A stretch of DNA of 64,000 nt from Prorocentrum cordatum (taxonomy: Eukaryota > Sar > Dinophyceae > Prorocentrales > Prorocentraceae), in NCBI GenBank assembly GCA_963575745.1, contig CAUYUJ010005669.1:310913-374912 (forward strand), written 5' to 3'. The notes under the pieces are model-generated. The model worked only from the letters and a program-made list of their open reading frames with translations. It ran no database searches and had not been told where the DNA came from. Below, in pieces: positions 32,816 through 44,189 of the stretch. The position numbers and the translations under genes were made by a program. Position 1 is the first letter of the stretch, and every line of letters begins with the position of its first letter.

Positions 32816-33590
32816 CAGTCGCCTCCCAGACCATCTCCGGCGAGGCGCTGGGCGCATTGGGCGTGTCCCGATTTGTCGCCCTCGCTCGAGACAGCCTCGC
32901 AAAATCGCCCCACGGGCCCCTGGCGCACCCCCACGGGTCCCGACCTGGCGACCTCGCTCGAGACATCCTCACAAAATCACCCCACGGGCCCCAGCGCACC
33001 CCCAGGGACCATTTCCAGCGATGCACTGGGCGCACCTTGGCGTGCCCCGATGCGGCGCCCTCGCCCGAGACATCATCGCTCCACGAGCCCCCAGCCAGAG
33101 ACCATTTCTCTAGGCCTCCTAGATTGGGTCTGGGTAGATGAGTCGGAGGATCGCGCTGCATCGTCGATGAATCGGCGATGCATCGGCGATGCATCAGCGA
33201 TGCGGCTCGATGTGGGGCCCAATTTTCTCCACGCCGATGTCGCCAATGCATCGCCGACGTCGCCAGTGCATGGCCGATGATCGCAGATGCGGCGCGATCC
33301 TCCGACCCCATCTGCTCAGACCCCATCTGGGAGGCCTCTAATTTCCGGCGATGCGCCAGCAGCGCCGGGCGCACAGGGCTTGTCCCCATCCGGCGCCTTC
33401 GCTCGAGACATCCTCGCAAGATCGCCCCACGGGCCACCAGCGCGCCCCCAGGAACCACTTCTTGCGATGCGTGTCCCAATCTGGCGCACTCGCTCGAGAC
33501 ATCCTCACAAAACCGCCCCACGGGACCCCAGCGCACCCCCAGGGAGTATTTCTGGCCATGCGCTGGGCGCGCTGGGCGCACTAGGCAAGG
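32816..33590 (+). repeat. CTCGCTCGAGACATCCTC repeat cluster
   Basis: At least five degenerate copies (about 32880, 32952, 33060, 33398, 33490) of CTCGCTCGAGACATCCTCAC followed by AAATCGCCCCACGGGCCCC and GCGCACCCCCAGGGACC. Spacing is ~70-110 bp. The cluster is split by the CGATGC palindromes at 33120-33345. Confidence 0.7.
33120..33345. repeat. CGATGC palindrome cluster, copy 3
   Basis: Runs of GAATCGGCGATGCATCGGCG and ATGCATCAGCGATGCGGCTC, ending GCGCGATCCTCCGACCCCAT as in copy 1 at 23.1 kb. It is inserted inside the CTCGAGACATCC repeat cluster. Confidence 0.75.
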
Positions 33591-33624
33591 ACGAGAACGA
33601 AAACGAGAATTAGCACGAGGGCGA

Positions 33625-33694
33625 GCACGAGGAGGAGAAGGATGAGCAGGGAGGAAGACGCAGGAGGACGGAGGAGGGATGAAGGAGGCGGGAG

Positions 33695-33729
<35 letters not shown>

Positions 33730-33775
33730 GGAGGAGGAGGAAGAAGAGGAGGAGGAAGAGGACGGATGACCTCCA
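33625..33775. repeat. (GGA)n microsatellite
   Basis: GGAGGAGGAAGAGGAGG units for ~150 bp. There is no CTTAG-type end, so it is not assigned to the RLE-like tails. Confidence 0.8.
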
Positions 33776-34264
33776 GGGACCTCCAGCTCGCGAGTCTCAC
33801 ACTCCTAATCCTCACCCTCCTGATCCTCACCCGCCGCACCACCCCCGCCCGCTCATTCTCACCATCGTGGTCGAGCACAGGCGCACGCCCCTTGTTCTAT
33901 GCACAGAAACTCCCGGTCCACTGCAGAGCGGCCAGCTAGTCAAGGAATGGGATCACGAGGGAAACGAGCCCTGGACCCCAGGATTTTCTCCAGGACCAGC
34001 TCTTCGTCCCCAGTCGTCTGGCGACGGTCCTGGGGCCCGTGGAGGGCCTCGGGGGGCCGAGAGTGGCGACAGAAACTCAGGACCCGTCGTCCTCCAGGGC
34101 CCGTGTCTATCGTGCCGAGGGGGTGGCGGGCGGCGACCTGGCGTGCCCGCCAGCTGCCCGATATGCCGGACCAGCTTGTCCGACCGGCTCCAGGCCCCGC
34201 CCCCCGCCCGCACCCTCCAGTCTTCGTCCTCTCTGCCCTGGGGAGGAGCCAGCCCGCCCGCGCC

Positions 34265-34525
34265 CGAGGACCAGGAGAGGACGAGGACGAGGAGGGGGGG
34301 GGAGGGGGCAAGGACGAGGACGAGGACGAGGAGAGGACGAGGCAAGGACGAGGGACGAGGGACGGGGACGAGGCAAGGACCAGGAGAGGACGAGGACGAG
34401 GACGAGGACGAGGGGGGCAAGGACGAGGACGAGGACGAGGAGAGGACGAGGCAAGGACGAGGGACGAGGGACGGGGACGAGGCAAGGACCAGGAGAGGAC
34501 GAGGACGAGGACAAGGAGACGCGCT
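34265..34525. repeat. (GAGGAC)n repeat with ~115-bp internal duplication
   Basis: GAGGACGAGGAC units; the segment GAGAGGACGAGGCAAGGACG...ACCAGGAGAGGACGAGG occurs at about 34329-34400 and again at about 34438-34508. Period 3/6 keeps several frames open. Confidence 0.75.
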
Positions 34526-36730
34526 CGCGCCATGTCTGACATCCTACCCCTCTCACCCGTGCCTTCCCATGGCGTTGATTTGTCCCTATATCCACCGATG
34601 GGTGCCCTGGCGGACGTGGATCCCCAAAGTGGCCCCAATCGTGCGATGCGCAATCAGAAAGGGGGCCTGCCGTATATTGGAGGAGGAGGTGGCGGATGAG
34701 TCTGAACCTGATGATGAGCAGCAAGAGGAGGATGAGAAAGGCGGAGCAGGAGTAGGAGGAGCGGGAGAAGCACGAGGGCCAGGGGGAGGCGGAGGAGGGC
34801 ACAGGAGGAGGGCGGCAACGGCAACGAAGCAACCGGATCCAGAAATTGAGCCCATGTTGGGACGAGAAAACCATTCTGAACGATCGGAGCAAAGAGCCGA
34901 TCCTGAAATTAGGCTTATGCTGCAGCGGGAGCACCATATTGAGGAAACGCTCCGATCGGAAGAACACAATCGAAACATAAAGCATAAAATCGTGCATGCC
35001 CCACGAAAAAAAAACAGCACGCGGGAGAACCAGCGCCCGTTCGCACAGAATCTGGGGAGAGGGGGGAAGATTCATATTGATTGGATGTGGAGGGGGGAGT
35101 GGGGGGAGGGGGGAGGGGGAGTGAGAAGGGTGAGGAGGAGCGGGATGTGTGGAGCAGGGGGAGAAGAGAGGGGAAGGAGGAGGAGGTGGAGGAGGAGGAG
35201 GAGGAGGAGGCGGTGTATTCGGACGACTTCTGAAGGCCATTGGGAGGATTTTGGACGATCCCGCAGCCGCCGCCCGGCCCGGATCTGGCATAGGGGGCCC
35301 ATGTTGGGTTTGCGGAGGCGCGGTGGTAGATGTTGTTTTTTCTCCCGATGTCATCTTCTCGCTTGTCCTCGTCGTCTCTCTCGTCGTCCTCCCCCTCTTC
35401 CTCGCCCCCCTCCTTTACCTTTATCCTACTCCTCCTCTTTCGTCCTGCTCCTGCTCTTTCTCCCGCTCACTCTCCCCCCTCAGTTTTCCTGCGCCCCGTC
35501 CCCCTTCCCTCCTCTTCCTTCTTCTCCCAGACCTTCTCCCTTCCCCCCCTTCCTCCTCCCCCTCCCCTCCCGCCCCTCTTCCCTGGTCTTCCCCCCGCTC
35601 CCCTCCTCTCTCCTGCTCCTCCCCCCGCACTCCTCTCCTTACCTCCTGCCTACGGGTTGCATTTCTGCTTCGATGTTCCCGCGTGGCGTCGGCCTCGGGT
35701 CCTCCCTCGTTCGTGGTCCCTCCGCGGTGGTCTTCCCCCTGGTCCTCGCTTCGTTTCGCTTTTGCGGGCCCTCGTTCGGTCCCCACTCGTCGCGTTGCGG
35801 TGTAGCGCAAGGGAGTTAGCGCTTGACTATATGACCCACGTCATCTGGGGGCCCTCAACGGGCCTCGGGACCGTCGACAAAACCACTCGGGGTGACAAGC
35901 CTGTCCAGTAGATAGGGGTCGAGACCCCGCGGGGTTCACGTTGTGAAGCGATCATGGCAGGGGAGGTCTGGGCCTCCCGCGAGAGAAATGTGAGCAGGTT
36001 CCTTCGGCGGCAAAGGTTCACCGTGCGCCCAGGCAGGACTCTGCCATCGCGTGCGCACGGCCTCGTTGAGCTCCATCATTGTTTCCAGGCGGTGCGTTGA
36101 AGCGTTGAAGAGAAGCTTCGTGCGCCTGTTCGCTGCTGTCTGCCCCATGTGCTGTTATCACATTCGGCCGATGGCGTTGCATCATCAATGTGTTGCCTTG
36201 TGTGGCTCGACAGCCTGGCAGCACATCCCGGCTCCCCAGCGCAGGTCTTCATGCCCTGACGGCACGGCGAGCTGCACCAGCAGGCTGCACAGCTGGCCCT
36301 TTTCACCGGAATGTCAGAGAGTCATATCTGCTTGTTTCCCGTCGAAGGGAGGTTGCTTTCTATATTTTCGAAAAGTGCCGCAGAAAGATGGAGTCGAGGG
36401 TTCCGGTCGTGAATTGTCGCGATATTGCACGGTTTCGCGACGTCGGACCTCAAGGTTAATTGTTTTTTGATTTTTTAGCAGTAACGGTCGAGACGCTTGG
36501 GCGCGAGCATCAGCATGTGAGGGGAAGTGCCCCCCCCCCACGTACGATCGCGTTTGTTGACCCAGGCCAGGGCCCCACCCCAACCCTGGATAACGATTGT
36601 TACCAGAAATAAGAATAAGAAGAAACATAAGCATAATAAGTAGTCAGGCGGTTGGGACAAGGGGATGAAGGTGAAGGTTTGCCATGCCATGCTCTGTCCC
36701 CTCCACGCAGTTGGAGACGTTCACGCCTTC
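34526..36730. other. No supported gene; pyrimidine tract inside
   Basis: A (GGA)n/(GGGGAG) stretch lies at about 35085-35215 and a C+T tract at about 35370-35660. Other frames are short and unassigned. Confidence 0.4.
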
Positions 36731-36737
36731 GTTATTC

Positions 36738-37000
36738 CTCCTCCTCCTCCTCCTCCTCCTCCTCCTCTTCCTCCTCCTCCTCCCTCCTCTTCCCTCCTCC
36801 TCCTCCTCCTCCTCCGCCTCCTCCTCCTCCTCCTCCTCCTCCTCCTCGTCCTCCTCCTCCTCCTCCTCCTCCTCCTCTCCTCCTCCTCCTCCTCCTCCTC
36901 CTCCTCCTCCTCCTCCTCCTCCTCCTCCTCCTCCTCCTCCTCCTCCTCCTCCTCCTCCTCCTCCCCCCTCCTCCTCCTCCTCCCCCTCCACCTCCACGTC
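36738..37000 (+). repeat. (TCC)n array, longest in the window
   Basis: About 260 bp of CCT/TCC with few interruptions, immediately 5' of LINE-B. All frames are open (poly-Leu/Pro/Ser, or Glu/Gly/Arg on minus). It ends CACCTCCACGTCCTAG, not GCTGCTTAG. Confidence 0.9.
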
Positions 37001-37325
37001 CTAGTTGGCTTGGCGCCCCCGCGGCCCCGCCCCCCCGCAGCCGTTTTGCCTGCGGGCGGGCGCCGCGCTCCCGAGCCATACCCCCCCCGCCAGCGGCCCG
37101 CCTTCCGCGGGCGCCCGATGCCACTGGAGCTGGAGCGGTCCCGCTCCCCCGCGTGGCATTGCCGCGCGCGGCGCTTCCGTGCGCGCGCGAGGGTCACGCT
37201 CCGCTGTGCTGCCGCGCGGAAGCGGTTCGCTGGGCATCACGGCGATCGGCCCAGCGACGCCGACGGCCGCATGGCCCAGCCGCTGCCGAGGCAAGCCGCG
37301 TCTGGCTTCAGGGCAGGGCCCCGTG

Positions 37326-38360
37326 TGGGACTGCACCGCCACGCGGCTGCGCGGCTTTCGCTAAAATTTCGTTTCGAGGGAGACGTGCTGGAAGTGCGGC
37401 CGCGATCGTGCAGGACGCATGCGGCGGGAGGCCGCCTCTGCGCCGGCTGGCGAGCGCTCGGCATCCGCTGGCCGCCGCCGGCGTTCAGGCCCTCCTGCTG
37501 GTGGCCGCGTTCCCCCTCCCGGTGATGCTGCTACAGGCGAGCCCGTCAGCCCCGCCGTGGCCCACGCTCGCCAGGGGCTCCTGGCCTTGCAGCAGCTCAA
37601 GCACGACGACGAGCACCCCATCATCGTGGCGGCCAAGCGCGACCCGGATGCCTTGGAGGCCAAAGAGCGGCGCGCCCAGCCGCCCGAGCGCCTCCTCTTC
37701 TGCAGAAGCGCCTCGACGAGGCCAAAGGCAGCGCTGGTCAGGTGGCTGCCTCCCTGGCCGAGGCTCTGGCCACGGGACCGCCTCCGCCAGCAGCAGGCCG
37801 ACTGCGCCGCGGAGGTCGCCATGCTGGAGGCCGAGGTCGTGGCTGCCCAGCGCGCGGTCGCCGCCTCAGCCGCAGGGAGCAGCGGGGTCGACATGGCCAA
37901 TCTCGCCTCCACGCTGGTCGGCCTCCAGGCCATCCTCAGCGCTGCCCCCGCGCGCGTCGCCAGCGGCCACGGCGTGGACGTCCTGGAGGCCATCAACAGC
38001 CAGGCGCTGGCCATGGGCGCGGCCTTTCCAGCGGCCAGCGCCTTGCAGGCCAGCGCCCCCCTCGTGGCCGCCCCTGCGGCCACTGGGCCCTCCCCCGCCA
38101 CCGCTGCGGGCGGGCCGCAACCGCCTGCGCCAGCTGCCGCGGCGCCCGCGCCTAGTGCTGACCCGCCTGCCCCAGATGCTGCTGGAGGCGCCCGCGGGGC
38201 CATTGCCCCCGCCGCCGCGCCTGGAGCCTTTTCCCCTGCGACCCCCGGCTCGGTCGCCGCCGCCTTTCGCGCTGGCGGGGGAACCGCCGCAACGGCATGG
38301 GAGGGCGGCGGGCGCGGGCGACTCCGGACTGGAGGGCGAGGCCGTCGGGGCGGCGCGCGG
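37326..38360 (+). pseudogene. LINE-B ORF1-like region: RanBP2-type finger plus coiled coil
   Basis: VWDCTATRLRGFR, a TAA (37362-37364), then NFVSRETCWKCGRDRAG in the same frame form a RanBP2-type zinc finger with its spacing, although the second Cys of the first pair is lost and a stop splits the finger. Downstream are QQLKHDDEHPIIVAAKRDPD (~37592-37652), then in another frame LQKRLDEAKGSAGQVAASLA (~37705-37762), then back in frame DRLRQQQADCAAEVAMLEAE and GVDVLEAINSQALAMGA (~37780-38020): an Ala/Gln/Leu coiled coil and a Pro/Ala linker. Zinc-finger plus coiled-coil N-termini are common in dinoflagellate LINEs and presumably bind element RNA. Confidence 0.6.
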
Positions 38361-38384
38361 CGGAGCGCTGGCCCGGTCACTTTC

Positions 38385-39010
38385 AACATATCGTCGTGGA
38401 ACACGCGCCGCAGCTTCCTGGGGCGCAGCGACCGGCATGTCCTCGCGGTGGCGGCCTAGGAGCTCCGCGTGGACGGCGACGAGCTCCGTCGCGCGCAGGG
38501 TCGGGCTGCGCGGGCAGGCTGGCACGCGGCGCCGTCGCCTTGCAGGCGGCTCGGCTCGGGCATGCTTTCTGTCGGCGTGGGCATCTTCGCCCGACGGCGC
38601 ATCAGCGCGGCCATCGTGCCCGGGCGAGGCAGCTGCGATGCGTCGCCGAGTTTCGCGGTGGCTTGTCACGCGGACTTCGGCATCAAAGGTGGCTTGATCT
38701 TGGCGTCGGCGCACTTCGAGGTGGACCAGTGGGCCGCCGGCGCCAATGCCTCCAGGCTTTTCGATATTTCGACGGCGCTTCGTGGATGGAACAGGCCCTT
38801 CGCGATGGCCGGCGACATCAATCGCGACCCGCCTCGTCTGGGCGAGGGCGGATCCTGGAACTCATTCCTGCAAGGACCGCGGCAAGGCCCTGCAGCGGGC
38901 TGAACGTGGGCGCGCGTCTCAGTGCCCAGGGGAACTACTCCAACATCGACTTCTTGGCTGGCTGGCCTGTCCATCTCGTGCTCGCCGTCGCTGCAACGCC
39001 CCGCGCGCGG
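38385..39010 (+). pseudogene. LINE-B endonuclease (EEP/APE-like) domain
   Basis: NISSWNTRRSFLGRSDRHV (Asn codon ~38400) opens the domain; an in-frame TAG (38457-38459) follows. The same frame resumes with GLILASAHFEVDQWAAGANA and FAMAGDINRDPP (the GDxN motif, Asp/Asn codons 38814-38822). After a stop at 38901-38903 and a shift, NYSNIDFLAG (~38934-38963) fits the late EEP core. A clear SDH motif is not seen. Target-nicking activity is therefore lost. Confidence 0.65.
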
Positions 39011-40185
39011 CCGACCCGCGGCCCCGCGCTTCCCGACGGCGACGCACCTGGACGCGCGCGCCAAGGCGGTCGAATTCCCGATGCTGGTCGGGCCCAAGGC
39101 CTTCCTGAAGACGCCCCGTGAGGACGAGGCGGCGGCGGCTCGTGGCGCGGGCCAGCAGCAGGTCATCGAGAGCGACATCGCCTTGGACGGTGAGGCCCCG
39201 GCGTACCAGGCGCAGGCGCGGCTCGTCGGTCTCCACTCGGCGTTCACGCGCGCTGCCGGGAAGAAGCCCATCGCCCGCCGCGTCATCGCCGAGGCCGACG
39301 CCGACCGCATCCGTGGCAGAGCGGGCAAGGTCGCCCACCGCTGGCGCCAGGCCGGGGGCGCCCCGCCGCCGCTCGGCCCGCGGCGCCCCCTGGCGCCAGG
39401 CTCGCCAGGCGCCTCGCCCATGCTGCTGACGATGCACTTCGGGCTGAGCTGCAGCCGCTGCTGCTACTTCGGCGCTTGGACAGACTCGTCTCTCCAGGCG
39501 CCGAAAAGGTATTTTCATTTGCAGAAGTGTCGCCAGGCGGTCCAGCTGATGCGAGGCCTCCTGCCCACGGTGCGCACCCTGCTGGAGTTCGACGCGCGGG
39601 ACTTCAATGCTTGGCTTGAGCACCAGTTGGGGGTGGTAGCCGATCTGGTGCCAGACCCGCGGCCATACGCCTACTCGCCTGGCTGCTGCCCGCGGGTGGA
39701 CCTGGTGGACTTGCGGGAGGCGGCCATCGACGTCGCCCGCGTCGCCGTCGCCTGGCCGCAGTCCTTCGCCCAGGCGCTGGAGGACAAGGCCGTGGCTGGG
39801 AGACGCCGCACCTTTGCGCAGCGGGCCAATAAGTGCCACGACAAGCGCACGAAGCTGCTCATCAGCTTCACCAGGCCCCCTGGCGCCGCACCCCCCCAAG
39901 TGCTGCGCCATGGCCGCCCCTCCACCCTGCGCGTGGCCCTGCATCCGGCACGCGCAGGCCGCCCCCGACATGCCTACGCTGGAGTCCGTGGAGGGGACTG
40001 GCGTTGGCGACGACTGTTTTGGCATGCGGCGCATAAGTGATTGCGATTGCACGGCTGATGTCAGGGAGGATGCCCGTCGGCCCCCGAAGGCCTCGCTTCC
40101 TGTGCCGAAGGTGGGCCCGGTCAGGGCTGCTGCCAGAACCTTCAAGCGGCACGCTGGACAAGGAGCTGATCGCCTGTCCCCTCGC
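39011..40185 (+). pseudogene. LINE-B linker between endonuclease and RT
   Basis: A long frame (to TGA at 40038-40040) holds ALDGEAPAYQAQARLVGLHS, RTLLEFDARDFNAWLEHQLG and other Arg/Ala-rich helical sequence. Equally long frames are open on the minus strand because of GC bias, so coding here rests mainly on position between EEP and RT. Confidence 0.4.
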
Positions 40186-40189
40186 GCCA

Positions 40190-40940
40190 TCAGTCTGCTC
40201 ACGGCCGACGCCATCGCGCTCCTGGTGTACTTCCCGTGGCTGATCGAGCACTGGGAGCGGTGGCCGACGCAGGTAATGGCCGCCCACATCGCGTTGTTGG
40301 CCATGCCGAAGGGTGGTCGGTGGCCCATCGCGCTTCTGCAGGCGACCTACCGCGTCTGGTCGCAGGCGCGAGCGCAGCAGTTGCGGGCATGGTCCGCGGA
40401 GCAGAACAGGCCCTACTTCGCGCTGGCGGCGGGCGAGACCACGCTGGACGTGGCAGCTCGGACCCTGCCGCGGGTCGAGGCGTCGCTCGCGTCCGACGGC
40501 GTCGTCACCGCGATCGGGGACATCGAGGAGTGCTTTGGCCACATCTGCCGGCGTCGATTGGTGGCCGCCGCGGCCAAGCATGGCTTCCCGAGGCAGCGGC
40601 TCTCCGCTGCCCCGGTCACGCACCGCTCCCCGAGGCGGCCGGCGCCTGGCCCCACGGCGTCGCGCGCGCAAGGTGGCCAGGCGTCCCAGGCACTTCTGGC
40701 GGCTGAGCACGCTCGGTGGCAAGTTCAGGAAGGTTGCGCGCGCGACCTTGGGCCCGGCTTGGGCGTCGTCGGAGCTGCCCCGCACGTCGTCAAGCGCATG
40801 ACCTCTCTGGCGAAGCAACGGTGGCAGGCCAGTCCACTTGGATGCTCGCATTAGGTTGTTTCGACAGTTGGATCCTGCCCCTGACCACCAGCCCGCCACC
40901 ATCGCCATCGTCGGCCCCATCCACAGCTGGGTGGTCATGA
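40190..40940 (+). pseudogene. LINE-B reverse transcriptase, palm motifs B-C deleted
   Basis: One frame carries WLIEHWERWPTQVMAAHIAL, LAMPKGGRWPIALLQATYRV (fingers, ~40303-40356), YFALAAGETTLDVAARTL and motif A, VVTAIGDIEECFGHI (Asp codon ~40519). After HGFPRQRL (~40600) the homology stops. No motif B (GxxQG) or F/YxDD box is found before the next recognisable element segment (IAIVGPIHSWVVMTHAG, ~40899-40950). An internal deletion of the catalytic palm is inferred, so the element is dead. Confidence 0.75.
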
Positions 40941-41419
40941 CACATGCTGGCGACGTGGAATTTGCTAAGTTGTAGTTGGCATGGAGGACACAGTTGTTCT
41001 CTAATTGCTTGGATGCACGTGGATAACAGCTGGAAGTACGTTCGTGGCCCTACGGGCGCATTTGCTCGCTCGTCGCTCACGCCGGGGCGGAAGCGCCCCT
41101 CTGCCTTCAATGTGCGCACGCATGGCGAGGTTTTGGACCCGAGGGATGCGGTTCCAGCGCTAGTGAAGTGGACCGCGCTCAAGGGCTACGAGACGCACGG
41201 CTGGCTGCAGTGGCCGCAGAGGCCCGACGTCATGCCTGCGATCCCTGGCCCGTCACACAAGGATCCTTCAGGCGCTTGGCTGGCACCGATCGCAGGCACA
41301 CAGCATCTTGGCCCCAAGGCCAAGCGCTGGATGCTTGATCCTGCGGCGAGGGCAGCGTTGCGGACAGCAGTACATGGTCGCCGTTTCTAGCAAAACAAGG
41401 TCGCATCAGTATACTTACG

Positions 41420-42200
41420 CCGAGGACGAGGATTGCCGGAACTGCCCTGGCGTGCGCGGCACGCTGTATCACAGGTACTGGGCGCGTCCGATGTTCGATG
41501 ATTTGCGGGGGCACGCGGTGGCGGGTGCCAGTTTGACCGCTGCCCGCGGCACGGTTCCTGCTGATGTGTTGTGTTCTCGCGGGTTGTTCCCCAACTCGTT
41601 ATTGCCAGCCCTTCCCCTTCGGACGGCTCTTGCAAGAAGCTTCTGCGCTGGGGCGCGGCCGACCGCGCTGGTTGGGGGTTCGTGGTGGCGGGGGATGGCA
41701 GGTACTCTGGCGCCGCTGCTGGGCCTCTCCCAGGACCTCGCCAAACCTCAGGACGCGCTGAGCTGCGCGCAGCGCTGCAGGCCTTGACGACGGGAGGGCT
41801 CCATTACATTTTTTCTACCGACTACACGCCGCTTCTGGAGGGCTTCCAGCGAGTACGACGTCGGTGCGCTTCTCCTCGGCGTGAGTATGCGGACCTTTGG
41901 AGTACGGATGTCGATGGGCATGGCGGCGCGACCTTGGATGGCGACGCGGCGCCGATACTCTAGAGACGACACTTGGGAGCGGAGGTGCAACGACCTGGCG
42001 GATATGGCGGCCAAGCGGGGACGGCGCATCCACGACTTCACTCGGGCCGCCGCGGAGAGCCACAGCGACGCCTTGAGTCATGCGCGCCAGGCTGCGGCCT
42101 GGATCGGCACAGCCTCTCGCGTAGTCTTCGACGGCGCCGTGCCGCCCGGCCGCGACCGCGCGCCGCGGCGCCGCGCGGGCCCCCTGCGCCGCCGTTGGTA
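41420..42200 (+). pseudogene. LINE-B zinc segment and RNase H domain, frameshifted
   Basis: DEDCRNCPGVRGTLYHRYW (~41423-41480) matches the Cys/His segment preceding RNase H in these LINEs. The RNase H core follows in another frame: SDGSCKKLLRWGAADRAGWG (first Asp codon 41622), PRQTSGRAELRAALQAL (Glu 41760) and IFSTDYTPLLEGF (Asp 41820). The last motif, CNDLADMAAKRG (Asp 42001), is again shifted. All four acidic catalytic positions are traceable. RNase H would degrade the RNA strand after copying. Stop TAG at 42199-42201 probably ends the polyprotein. Confidence 0.75.
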
Positions 42201-42204
42201 GCCG

Positions 42205-43190
42205 CAGCGGGCGGGACGGCGCGACGCTCCACGCGCCGGCGCCCCAGCGCAAGCGCCGCGGCCTGACTGCGAGGCCCCCGCCGCCCCGCACCGCGCGCGG
42301 CGCAGCGGCCAGAAGTGGTCTTGCGATCGTTGCTCCGCTTTCGCGGTCTCCGCCAGAGGTGCTACGGGGCCCAAGGGCAGGGTTGCCGGGGCGGCGGCCC
42401 TCTGGGGCTTGGAGGGCGTTTCGCCTGAGGCTTCCCTCGCGGCGTCTGGATCCGATGATGCGGGCGTTCCGGCGGCGCCCATGGGAGCCGAGGGCCCTTC
42501 CGAGGCCAGCGCGGCGGCTTGCCGCGTCGAGGCCGCCGCCAACGAGGAGGAGCCGCCGCCCTTGGCAAACGAGGGCCTCGAGCGGTCTCTGGCGTTCAAG
42601 CGGGCGCGGTTCAGAATGGAGGAGGGGCACTGGGACGCGGACCTCGAGGAGGCGGCGGGCAGGCCGGCCCAGGCCGCTCGCCCCCGAGGCCCCGAAGAGC
42701 CCGCGCCCCCCCCCCCCCCCCCCGCCCCCCATTCGCGTACCGGGACGGGGGGGGCGCCATCGAGGATTGGTCCTCTGGTGGGCCGCGCCCGAATGCCCCG
42801 GCCCTTGTGGGCCTCCGCCCTGCAAGAGGGCTCGGACCTCGGGGGGTCCGCGGCGGGGGGGGTCCTGGGCCGCGCGTGGTGCCGTCCTCCTTGAAGTCCC
42901 CTCCCCGCTCAAGGCCCTGCAGGGCCTAATAGCGCTCGGGGGCATCAGATCCGCCTTGCTGGAGCCACTAATGCATTTTGTTTTTTTCGGTGCGGCGCGC
43001 TGGCCCAACCGACGGCCTCGCGCTCGCGGCTCTGGGACCAATGCGAGGGCAGTGCGCCCAGTAAGGATTCCATGTGTCTTAAGTCCTTCGGGGCGGGTAA
43101 GGACCCCAAATCGAGGGAGTGGAGGGGGGATCCTCGTCCATTTCTTTCTACGGACGATGCCTGCTGTTGGCTTCGTCTTAGATAGTTCGC
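42205..43190. other. No supported gene; GC-rich
   Basis: After the LINE-B stop the sequence is GC-rich with a C run at 42706-42730. Frames of 100-350 codons overlap on both strands without motifs. Part may be LINE-B 3' sequence. Confidence 0.35.
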
Positions 43191-43294
43191 TTCGTCGGGT
43201 TATGTTCCGTTCCCGTCGAGTTGCGCGTGCTCGTCCTTGTCCTGCTCGTTCTCTGTCTGTGCTGCTGCTCTGCGCACTCGTTTCGGTTTGGTGT

Positions 43295-43375
43295 TGGCAT
43301 CCTCCTCATCCTCCTCCTCTGCCTTTTCCTCCTCCTCCCCCTCCTCCTGCTCCTCCTCCTCCTCCTTCTCATTGC
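43295..43375. repeat. (TCC)n microsatellite
   Basis: CTCCTCCTC units (about 43302-43372) followed by unrelated sequence and a (GGA)n stretch at about 43565-43615. Confidence 0.75.
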
Positions 43376-43626
43376 GTCGCCTCGTCCTCATCCTGCCGAT
43401 CCTTGTGTTTACCAACTCGATGTTCCCTCTGCTAGTCAGCGAATGCAGCCTCTTCTCGTCGCCCTCGGAGAAGCAGGCGAGCCAACATGGCTCGCGGCCG
43501 ACACTCGGCCCCCCACTCGGGAGCGGGGCGCATGGGCCGCGCGGGCGTGGACGGAGGTTCAGAAGGGAGGCGGGAGGAGGAGGAGGAGGCGGGAGGAGGA
43601 GGAGGAGGAGGAGAATGGTGTCGAAG

Positions 43627-43825
43627 AGTAAAGAGAAAAAACATAAGCAGACACTGTCGGAGCTCCGCGCTGATTTCTCGGATCTGCGCTGGGCCCCCTG
43701 GCTGCGCTTCCGGCGCCGCCCCTGGCGCACCCCGCGCGCCAAGGAAAGGGGTCTGGTGCCGATCCAAGAATCCGCGCGGACCGTCGAAAAGATATGTTTG
43801 TGCAACGGCTTCTTTCTCGAGTGGG
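43627..43825. mobile_element. Fold-back (MITE-like) element, copy 5
   Basis: The left arm AACATAAGCAGACACTGTCG, GAGCTCCGCGCTGATTTCTC, GGATCTGCGC pairs with the right arm GGTGCCGATCC, AAGAATCCGCGCGGACCGTC, AACATA (reverse sense ATATGTTTG). The centre is GGCGC-rich. It matches the 18.2 and 22.7 kb copies and has no coding capacity. Confidence 0.65.
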
Positions 43826-44189
43826 AGCAGGACAAACTAGGTGCGCTCGCGCCACATCTGCCATCCGACCCCTCCCTCCTCCGAGGAAGCGCACACATGG
43901 ATCAGCGACGCGCGAATTGGCAACGGGCGCCGCGTCCATGCAGGATCTGCGCGCGCCGTCGCCACATGAGGCGGTGCTCGCCTCACGCTTGGGCGGCGCA
44001 TTCCCCAATTCATGAATCTGTCAGGAGGGGATACAAGCACACAGGCACAATTCATCGTCCATCCTCAGATCCCAAGGGAAATTCGAAAATATGGGAAGTG
44101 GGGGGGGAAAACGAAAATCCATATTGAAAAAAAGAAATTATCCCAGCGCGACCCTACCTAGGAGTTGGAACCCCTAGGAAAGCAGCATT

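Noticed and set aside
36652-38697. 681-codon ORF through the (TCC)n tract
   Set aside because: The first third is repeat and the frame then differs from the LINE-B zinc finger and EEP frame.
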